NCBI GenBank assembly: GCA_001603335.1
Contig: LUYR01000165.1
Span: 1 to 10,586 of the forward strand
Reading direction: 5' to 3'
DNA length: 10,586 nt
Source: Rhodospirillales bacterium Alpha_05
GTDB taxonomy: Bacteria; Pseudomonadota; Alphaproteobacteria; Rhodospirillales; Rhodospirillaceae
Shown here: positions 1 to 4,739 of the stretch, piece by piece
How positions within the stretch are numbered: the first letter of the stretch is position 1
Layout: every line of letters starts with the position of its first letter
The notes under the pieces: generated by a model
Told to the model about the DNA's origin: nothing
Databases searched by the model: none
Seen by the model: the letters and a program-made list of their open reading frames with translations, nothing else
Position numbers and translations under genes: made by a program

Positions 1-1
1 G

Positions 2-181
2 CTGACGCAGCTACGGAAGGCGGTGGGGGGCGGCGACGGCGCGGCGCTCGGCGTCGGCCTGACCCTCGCGGCGGCGCTGGTGGCGCGTTGGGGAGGCGTC
101 TGGCAGGTCGACGCGACCGACGGCGGCGGCGCGTGCATCGGATTTTCCGCGAATTTGCCGCCTTTGGTGGAAAAAAAGTAA
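2..181 (+). CDS. Sensor histidine kinase, C-terminal end (5' end outside window)
   Basis: An open frame enters from the left edge and stops at TAA 179-181, giving 59 residues. The stretch GVGLTLAAALVARWGG followed by a short beta-strand region ending GFSANLPP has the shape of the end of a HATPase_c domain: the G2-box glycines, a helix, then the last strands, as in the usual 'GLGLAL...HGG...F..LP' pattern. This is therefore probably the ATP-binding tail of a two-component sensor kinase, which autophosphorylates on a histidine and passes phosphate to a response regulator. The sensor region, H-box and N-box lie outside the window, so signal and partner are unknown. It is followed by the methyltransferase gene 65 nt downstream on the same strand. 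The family call rests on a short fragment. Confidence 0.7.
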   Translation: MTQLRKAVGGGDGAALGVGLTLAAALVARWGGVWQVDATDGGGACIGFSANLPPLVEKK

Positions 182-233
182 GCGTCGCGGCACGAATCCG
201 CGTTATTGTTTCGGAAATCCACCGGTTACCGTT

Positions 234-238
234 GAGGA
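234..238 (+). promoter_or_regulatory. Ribosome binding site that fixes the methyltransferase start
   Basis: GAGGA lies 8 nt before a GTG at 247-249. The open frame itself runs back to an ATG at 88, but that start would overlap the histidine kinase tail by about 94 nt and add an arginine-rich peptide that looks like out-of-frame translation. No other in-frame start between 182 and 247 has a comparable site. Confidence 0.6.
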
Positions 239-246
239 CCTTCTTC

Positions 247-1176
247 GTGGGGTTGAAAGATCTCCTTTCCGGCGCCCGCGCCAAGCCCGTGATTCCCTCC
301 GCGCCGCGCGCGGCGGCGCCGTCGCCGTTTGCGCGTCCGGTGGAGCCCGAGGGCTTCGTGCCCGGCAGTTGGCCGGTCGAACGCCTCGACGTGCTCGAAG
401 AGGTGTGGGGCAAGGGATGCCTCCAGCCCGGCGCGCATGAAGACATCACCGGGTTGATGAACGTCTGCGCCCTGTCCTCCGCCAAGACCATGCTCGACAT
501 GGGCGCGGGGATCGGCGGCGCGTCGCGCGCGATGGTGAACAAGTTCGGCGTCTGGCTGGTCGGCCTCGAACGCGACGAAGCCCTGGTCGCCGAGGCCAAT
601 CGCCGCTCGCTGGTCGAGGATCTCGACAAGAAGGCGGTGTTCTACGCCTGCGACTACGAAACCCTGGCGCTCAAGCCTTCGGGCTACGACGCGATCCTCT
701 GCCGCTATGCGCTCTCCACGGTGGCGAACAAGGACGGCGTCTACGACCAGTTCGTCGAGGGGCTGAAGCCGTCCGCCCACCTCGTCATCGTCGACTTCGT
801 CATCGGCGAGGCGCAGGGCAACGAGGCGATCCTCAAGCGCCTCTGGGAGTGCGAGGAGCCGAAGTTGCAGCCCGCGCGCGCCGGTGCGATCGCGGCGGCG
901 CTGAAAAAACGCAACTGCCTGATCCACGTGGCGAAGGACATCACCGACGAGGTGATGCCCCGAATCGTCGCCGGATGGGCGCGTTTCGGCCAGTCCCTCA
1001 AGCCCGGCGTGACGCCGCGGCGGACCGCCGAGATCATTCTCCACGAGGCGGCGAAGTGGGAGGCGCGCGTCGCAGCCCTGCAATCCGGCGCGATCCGGGT
1101 GTATCGCTTCCACGCGACCAACTCGGCGGAGAAGAAAAAGGGCCGGGTTTCGACTTTGAGCGATTGGAAGTATTGA
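247..1176 (+). CDS. Class I SAM-dependent methyltransferase, substrate unknown
   Basis: Encodes 309 residues from the GTG start, ending TGA 1174-1176. Residues 82-91 (MLDMGAGIGG) form methyltransferase motif I, the glycine-rich loop that binds S-adenosylmethionine. About 20 residues on, VWLVGLERDE fits the second strand, whose acidic residue holds the SAM ribose. Later, YDAILCRYAL and HLVIVDFVIGE fit the strands around motifs II and III. The fold resembles UbiE/Methyltransf_11-type enzymes, but the C-terminal 100 residues carry no substrate signature I recognise, so no symbol is given. Residues 10-40 are rich in Pro, Ala and Arg and probably form a flexible N-terminal tail. No signal peptide or membrane helix is seen, so it is probably cytoplasmic. 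It lies between a kinase gene and rpmJ, and neither tells its substrate. Confidence 0.8.
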   Translation: MGLKDLLSGARAKPVIPSAPRAAAPSPFARPVEPEGFVPGSWPVERLDVLEEVWGKGCLQPGAHEDITGLMNVCALSSAKTMLDMGAGIGGASRAMVNKFGVWLVGLERDEALVAEANRRSLVEDLDKKAVFYACDYETLALKPSGYDAILCRYALSTVANKDGVYDQFVEGLKPSAHLVIVDFVIGEAQGNEAILKRLWECEEPKLQPARAGAIAAALKKRNCLIHVAKDITDEVMPRIVAGWARFGQSLKPGVTPRRTAEIILHEAAKWEARVAALQSGAIRVYRFHATNSAEKKKGRVSTLSDWKY

Positions 1177-1201
1177 CAGTCCGGTGGGGGCTGCGTAAGG
1201 T
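1173..1201 (+). promoter_or_regulatory. Candidate sigma70-type promoter for rpmJ
   Basis: A perfect -35 box TTGACA (1173-1178) is followed after exactly 17 nt by TAAGGT (1196-1201), a weak -10 box matching the consensus at three of six positions. Transcription would begin near 1208 and leave a leader of about 37 nt before the rpmJ ATG. The -35 box contains the TGA stop of the methyltransferase gene. This would let rpmJ be expressed at ribosomal-protein level independently of the upstream gene. Confidence 0.55.
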
Positions 1202-1244
1202 GCGCCCCTCAAACGGGACGCCCTAAAACCTGGAAGTGGCTATC

Positions 1245-1370
1245 ATGAAGGTTCGTAACTCTTTGAAATCCGCGAAAGCGCGGGACAAGAATTGCCGCGT
1301 GGTGCGTCGCAAAGGTCGTATCTACGTGATCAATAAGACCAATCCGCGCTTCAAGGCGCGCCAGGGCTGA
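1245..1370 (+). CDS. rpmJ: 50S ribosomal protein L36, cysteine-poor form
   Basis: A 41-residue, very basic protein starting MKVRNSLKSAKARDKNC and ending NPRFKARQG, the family's diagnostic start and end. L36 is the smallest protein of the large ribosomal subunit and binds 23S rRNA. The zinc-binding form (about 37-38 residues) carries three Cys and one His; here only Cys17 remains and there is no His, so this is the zinc-independent type that alphaproteobacteria commonly carry. The ATG at 1245 has GGAAG (1232-1236) 8 nt upstream. The gene has its own probable promoter and a strong terminator, so it is likely monocistronic. The call is secure despite the small size. Confidence 0.96.
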   Translation: MKVRNSLKSAKARDKNCRVVRRKGRIYVINKTNPRFKARQG

Positions 1371-1391
1371 TATCGCCCCGCGCACAGAATT

Positions 1392-1416
1392 AAAGGCGGC
1401 CTTCGGGCCGCCTTTT
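1392..1416 (+). terminator. Rho-independent terminator of rpmJ
   Basis: A perfect 10-bp stem, arm AAAGGCGGCC (1392-1401) pairing with GGCCGCCTTT (1406-1415), closed by a stable TTCG tetraloop, with T's continuing to 1416. It lies 21 nt after the rpmJ stop. The A/T pairs at the base of the stem supply most of the U-tract. Confidence 0.9.
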
Positions 1417-1446
1417 CCATTTCTGGGTCCCGCGCTGGGCGACGGG

Positions 1447-1477
1447 CAAAACAAAAGGCGGCCGCAAGGCCGCCTTT
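1447..1477 (-). terminator. Rho-independent terminator of pyk
   Basis: The same 10-bp stem as the rpmJ terminator, AAAGGCGGCC (1454-1463) with GGCCGCCTTT (1468-1477), but with GCAA as the loop on the plus strand. Read on the minus strand the loop is TTGC and the stem runs into the T-rich tail TTTTGTTTTG. It lies 28 nt after the pyk stop, so it ends the leftward transcript, while the rpmJ terminator ends the converging rightward one. Confidence 0.85.
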
Positions 1478-1505
1478 GTCGCGGGTGGAAACCCGGTCGC
1501 CGGGG

Positions 1506-2927
1506 CTAGACGTCCTCGACGAAGGCGATGCGCAGCGAGTTGGTGGTGCCGGGGCGCCCGAAGGGCACGCCAGCGGTGACCACCAGGCGCTCGCCGACGC
1601 CGGCGAAGCCGTCGCGCAGCGCGACGTGGGAGGCGCGCAGCACAGCTTCGGTGAAGCTGGTGATGCCGCTGTCGATCACCGCATGCACGCCCCAGACGAT
1701 GCTCAGGCGCCGTGCGACGTCGAGGTTGGGGGTGAGGCAGAGAATCGGCACCATCGGCCGCTCGCGCGCGGCGCGCACGGTGGTCGAGCCCGAGTGGGTG
1801 AAGGTGGCGATCGCCTGGGCGTTCAAGGTCTGGGCGACCTGCCGCGCCGCAGCGCTGATCGCGTCGGCCGAGGTGGCTTCCGGCGCGCGATGCGAGGCTT
1901 CGATCAGGACCGCATACTGCGGGTCGGCTTCCACCGCCGCGATGATCCGGTCCATCATCTCCACCGCCAGCACCGGGTATGCGCCCGAGGCGGTTTCCGC
2001 CGAGAGCATCACCGCATCCGCGCCGTCGTAGATCGCGGTGGCGACGTCGGAGGCTTCCGCACGGGTCGGGGCCGGGGCGGTGATCATGCTTTCGAGCATC
2101 TGGGTGGCGACGATCACCGGCTTGCCCGCCTCGCGGCAGGCGGCGATGATCCGCTTTTGCGCCATCGGCACACGCTCGGGCGGAATTTCCACGCCGAGGT
2201 CGCCGCGCGCCACCATGATGCCGTCGGCGAGTTCGACGATGCCGTCCAGGTGTTCGAGGGCCGAGGGCTTCTCGAGCTTGGCGACGATGCCCGCCTGGCC
2301 GTCGACCAGCTTGCGGATTTCGGAGATGTCGTCGGGGCGCTGTACGAACGACAGCGCCACCCAGTCCACCCCGATGTCGAGGGCGAAGGCGAGGTCGGCG
2401 CGGTCTTTCTTGGTCAGCGGCGAGATGTTCAGCGTCACGCCCGGCACGTTGACGCCCTTGCGATCGGAGAGCGTGCCCGCGGTGACAACTTCGGTCTCGG
2501 CGTATTCGGGGGTGGCGTGGACGACCTTGAGGCGGATGCGCCCGTCGTCGAGGAGGAGATCGGTGCCCGGAACCAGGGCGGCGAAGATCTCGGGGTGGGG
2601 GAGGCGCACCCGTTCGGTGCTGCCCGGCTTGTCCTCAAGGTCGAGGCGGAACGCCTGGCCCGCCTTGAGAGCGACCTTGCCGTCGGGGAAGGTGCCGATC
2701 CGGAGCTTCGGCCCCTGGAGATCCGCGAGGATCCCGATCGGTCTCTTCAGCCGCCTCGCAATCGAGCGAATGATTTCCAAACGTGCGCGGTGATCGTCCT
2801 GGGTGCCGTGGCTGAAGTTCAGCCGGAACACGTCCGCACCCGCGCGGAACAAAGTCTCGATGGCCTCTTCAGTCGAAGAGGCCGGACCGAGGGTCGCAAG
2901 GATTTTTGCGTTTCTGAAGCGTCTCAT
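1506..2927 (-). CDS. pyk: Pyruvate kinase, K+-independent type by signature
   Basis: Transfers phosphate from phosphoenolpyruvate to ADP to give pyruvate and ATP, the last step of glycolysis. From the chosen start the protein has 473 residues, close to the usual ~470. It begins MRRFRNAKILATLGPASS, the typical family N-terminus. Visible landmarks are RLNFSHGT (35-42), the catalytic lysine and metal-binding glutamate in AKLE (K217, E219), ARGDLGVE with metal ligand D243, and ATQMLESM. The phosphate-site loop reads DLQGPK (69-74); Leu, Gln and Lys here mark the class that does not need potassium. The frame is open back to a GTG at 2945, which has no ribosome site; the ATG at 2925-2927 fits the family best. 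It lies 89 nt downstream of the receiver gene on the same strand and ends in its own terminator. Confidence 0.97.
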   Translation of the reverse strand: MRRFRNAKILATLGPASSTEEAIETLFRAGADVFRLNFSHGTQDDHRARLEIIRSIARRLKRPIGILADLQGPKLRIGTFPDGKVALKAGQAFRLDLEDKPGSTERVRLPHPEIFAALVPGTDLLLDDGRIRLKVVHATPEYAETEVVTAGTLSDRKGVNVPGVTLNISPLTKKDRADLAFALDIGVDWVALSFVQRPDDISEIRKLVDGQAGIVAKLEKPSALEHLDGIVELADGIMVARGDLGVEIPPERVPMAQKRIIAACREAGKPVIVATQMLESMITAPAPTRAEASDVATAIYDGADAVMLSAETASGAYPVLAVEMMDRIIAAVEADPQYAVLIEASHRAPEATSADAISAAARQVAQTLNAQAIATFTHSGSTTVRAARERPMVPILCLTPNLDVARRLSIVWGVHAVIDSGITSFTEAVLRASHVALRDGFAGVGERLVVTAGVPFGRPGTTNSLRIAFVEDV

Positions 2928-3016
2928 GCCCATCCAGTTAAGCACGCCGACAACATTTTAAAGGCTTGGCCCGAGAAGGATTTTTGACACGGGTGCCGCC
3001 GCGATCGGCGCAGGGT

Positions 3017-4090
3017 TCAGATCGTTTTATTTGCAGCACGATCAATTGCATATTTGAGCGATTTTAGCAGTTCGCGCCCGATCTCGCCACCGTCGCCGGA
3101 GACCCGATCCCGGATCACCGCGCGCATTGCGTCGGTGTGCGCCTTGACCACCGAGAGCGCGCTGTCGTCTTCCGGACAGCCGGGCAAGGTGGCTTCATAC
3201 AAGGATTTGGAAAACACCGTGATCAGCGGATAGCCGAAGGTGCCGCCCTGGCCGCGCAATTCGTGCGCGACCATGTTCATCTCCTGGAAGTGACTGCGCC
3301 GGTTGGTCGGGTTGAGCAACGCGGCTTCGGTCACCTTGGAGAGCTTGGTGAGGTAGTTCTTCGCCCAGTCGGCGAAATCCAGCGATTGGCGCTGGAGGGT
3401 GTTCTCGGCTTCGTCGAGGAGCGCCTTCGGCAGTTCGAGCGGGCCCTTGATCCCGGAGCCGCCGACCTTCTCGCGCAGCGTGTTGGGGAGGCGGAAATAC
3501 CAGACGTCCGACGGCGTCTTCGGCTTCACCACCTTGTCGGCGGAGTAGACGATGGTTGCGTGGCTCTCGCCCGGACGGCGGCGGTTCTCGATCCCGCCCG
3601 GCGGCGCGCCGTTGCGGCGGCGGCGGTCGGGGCCGAAATAGGTCGAGCAGGTGACGAACTGGCGCGGCTGGTCGATCACCTTCATCACCCGGTCGAGCAC
3701 GGACTGGGCGGAAAACGGCTTGGCAACGAATTCGGTGACGCCGAGGTCGCGCGCCGCCTCCACGTATTCCTTGTCGGCCGCGCCCGAGATCATGATGAAC
3801 GGCATGAAGCGGTTCGCGGATTCCTTTTGCATCCGCACCCAGCGCAGCAGCAGGAGGCCGTTGATCGGCGACATCAGCAAATCGCAGAGGATCATGTCGA
3901 CGTTCATCAGGCCCGCGGCCTGGCCCTGGGTCTTGCCTGCGATCTGGAGGAACTCGATCGCTTCCTGCCCGTTGCGCGCGGTGGCGACCCAGCCGAAGCC
4001 CAACTGCTTCAACACGTTCTCGAGGATGTCGCGGATATAAAGGTTGTCCTCGACGAGGAGGATCGACAGGCGTTCTAGGCTGATACTCAC
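3017..4090 (-). CDS. Response regulator with N-terminal receiver and C-terminal Hpt-like domain
   Basis: A 357-residue signalling protein. Residues 8-140 form a complete CheY-like receiver: acidic pair E14/D15, phospho-acceptor D70 (ILCDLLMSP), switch S102, and K124 before proline. A linker follows with YFGPDRRRR (151-159) and a second basic run, ENRRR. The C-terminal 130 residues are mostly helical and contain VAHELRGQGGTFG (274-286), closely matching the phosphotransfer (Hpt) signature 'AHxLKGxxxxxG', with H276 as the likely phosphorylated histidine. There is no DNA-binding output domain, membrane segment or signal peptide, so it probably acts as a soluble relay or scaffold. The start is GTG 4088-4090; its ribosome site is weak (GGGG about 10 nt upstream). 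It is divergent from gapR and upstream of pyk. The receiver call is firm, the Hpt call likely. Confidence 0.88.
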   Translation of the reverse strand: MSISLERLSILLVEDNLYIRDILENVLKQLGFGWVATARNGQEAIEFLQIAGKTQGQAAGLMNVDMILCDLLMSPINGLLLLRWVRMQKESANRFMPFIMISGAADKEYVEAARDLGVTEFVAKPFSAQSVLDRVMKVIDQPRQFVTCSTYFGPDRRRRNGAPPGGIENRRRPGESHATIVYSADKVVKPKTPSDVWYFRLPNTLREKVGGSGIKGPLELPKALLDEAENTLQRQSLDFADWAKNYLTKLSKVTEAALLNPTNRRSHFQEMNMVAHELRGQGGTFGYPLITVFSKSLYEATLPGCPEDDSALSVVKAHTDAMRAVIRDRVSGDGGEIGRELLKSLKYAIDRAANKTI

Positions 4091-4143
4091 GGCGATTTTC
4101 GACCCCGGAAGGAAGCTCGGCCGACGAAGCCGGACCGTGCAAC

Positions 4144-4172
4144 ACTATAGGTGACGGTTTGCGGGTTGAGAA
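4144..4172 (-). promoter_or_regulatory. Candidate promoter of the receiver gene
   Basis: On the minus strand TTCTCA (plus 4167-4172) stands 17 nt before TATAGT (plus 4144-4149), matching the sigma70 consensus at four and five of six positions. The start would lie near 4137, leaving a leader of about 47 nt. Its -35 box overlaps that proposed for gapR on the other strand. Confidence 0.4.
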
Positions 4173-4194
4173 GAGCGAACGGTCCCGCTAATCT
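4166..4194 (+). promoter_or_regulatory. Candidate promoter of gapR
   Basis: TTGAGA (4166-4171, five of six matches to the -35 consensus) is followed after 17 nt by TAATCT (4189-4194, three of six). Transcription would start near 4201, giving a leader of about 53 nt before the gapR ATG. No other candidate in the divergent gap looks better. Confidence 0.4.
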
Positions 4195-4253
4195 CGCCGT
4201 CTCGCCGCCCGACCGGGCGGCCACCCGATCCAGTCACCAAGGATGGTTTTTCC

Positions 4254-4505
4254 ATGAGTACCGATGTGGGCGGCGTCGCAGCCGAACAGTTGCAGTCCCT
4301 GATCATGCGCATCGAGCGCCTCGAAGAGGACAAGGCCAACGTCGCGGCCGATATTCGCGAGGTTTACAGCGAAGCCAAGGGCCAGGGCTTCGACGTCAAG
4401 ATCATGCGCCAGGTGATCCGCCTCCGGAAGATGGAGGAGAACGACTACCGGGAGCAGGAAGAGATTCTCGATCTCTACAAACGCGCCCTAGGCATGCAAG
4501 TCTAA
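4254..4505 (+). CDS. gapR: GapR nucleoid-associated protein (DUF2312/UPF0335)
   Basis: An 83-residue, charged, mostly helical protein. The order LQSLIMRIERLEEDKANVAA, then DIREVYSEAKGQGFDVKIMR, then a long charged helix rich in R, K and E, is typical of the DUF2312 family. In Caulobacter, GapR is an essential protein that clamps around overtwisted DNA ahead of replication and transcription forks and stimulates gyrase and topoisomerase IV; the same role is inferred here. The first half forms the coiled coil (about residues 11-45), and the basic residues around the VKIMRQVIRLRK stretch fit the DNA-contacting face. AAGGA (4239-4243) stands 10 nt before the ATG. The gene diverges from the receiver gene and is followed by a large non-coding palindrome. 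Confidence 0.93.
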   Translation: MSTDVGGVAAEQLQSLIMRIERLEEDKANVAADIREVYSEAKGQGFDVKIMRQVIRLRKMEENDYREQEEILDLYKRALGMQV

Positions 4506-4518
4506 GCGCGACGGGTTC

Positions 4519-4597
4519 TTTTGCGTCGTGGGGGCGTCGAAGCGCTTGCGCGTAGCCCCGCTACGCGCTGCGCGCTTCTCCTGCCCACGCCGCAAAA
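4519..4597. repeat. 79-nt imperfect palindrome after gapR
   Basis: Three nested stems can form one long hairpin: an outer stem 4519-4532 with 4584-4597 (13 of 14 positions pair, one mismatch at 4526/4590), a middle stem GAAGCGC (4539-4545) with GCGCTTC (4572-4578), and a perfect 9-bp inner stem GCGCGTAGC (4548-4556) with GCTACGCGC (4560-4568) around a CCC loop. No T-tract follows on either strand, so it is not a standard terminator. It starts 14 nt after the gapR stop. Its size and position suit a dispersed intergenic repeat of the REP/MITE-like kind, but repeated copies cannot be shown from one window. Confidence 0.75.
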
Positions 4598-4608
4598 CTC
4601 CTGCGGCG
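4588..4608. repeat. Second hairpin competing with the large palindrome
   Basis: CGCCGCA (4588-4594) pairs perfectly with TGCGGCG (4602-4608) around a 7-nt loop. Its left arm is also part of the right outer arm of the 79-nt palindrome, so both cannot form in the same molecule. Farther on, GAGGC (4635-4639) and GCCTC (4643-4647) form another small stem. Confidence 0.6.
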
Positions 4609-4645
4609 AGGCGCTGTTCGCTCCCGGGAAAGCAGAGGCGGGGCC

Positions 4646-4674
4646 TCGGCAGGCGGGGGAGGCGATCTTATATA
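4646..4674 (+). promoter_or_regulatory. Candidate promoter of pepF
   Basis: TATATA (4669-4674), the only A/T-rich patch in this gap, is preceded at a 17-nt spacing by TCGGCA (4646-4651); both match the sigma70 consensus at four of six positions. A transcript would start near 4681 with a leader of about 60 nt, which includes a small hairpin (GCGCG 4692-4696 with CGCGC 4701-4705). Confidence 0.35.
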
Positions 4675-4727
4675 GCCAGCAGTCACTTCGCGCGCGGTTC
4701 CGCGCACGTCCGCCGTCACCAGATTCC

Positions 4728-4734
4728 AGAGGGG
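4728..4734 (+). promoter_or_regulatory. Ribosome binding site that fixes the pepF start
   Basis: AGAGGGG ends 5 nt before the ATG at 4740-4742. The frame is open back to 4521, but that extra 73-residue stretch would be translated from the palindrome and has no ribosome site, so the ATG at 4740 is preferred. Confidence 0.75.
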
Positions 4735-4739
4735 TTTCC

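Noticed and set aside
88..246. Extension of the methyltransferase frame back to ATG 88
   Set aside because: It would overlap the histidine kinase tail, yields an arginine-rich peptide typical of wrong-frame reading, and lacks a ribosome site; GTG 247 has one.
2943..2945. GTG at 2945 as the pyk start
   Set aside because: It lacks a ribosome site and adds six residues not typical of the family; the ATG at 2925-2927 gives the standard N-terminus.
1476..2987. Long plus-strand open frame opposite pyruvate kinase
   Set aside because: Its composition (His, Arg, Gly, Asp rich) is that of antisense reading of GC-rich coding DNA; the minus strand carries all pyruvate kinase motifs.
2997..3010. Small hairpin (5-bp stem, CGAT loop) between the receiver gene and pyk
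   Set aside because: Too short for confidence and not followed by a U-tract; expected by chance at this GC content.
4519..4608. Palindrome after gapR as an intrinsic terminator
   Set aside because: No T-tract follows the stems in either direction, so it lacks the second half of the signal.
4521..4739. 73-residue N-terminal extension of pepF
   Set aside because: The stretch is translated from the palindrome and has no family similarity; the ATG at 4740 has a strong ribosome site and gives the usual PepF length.
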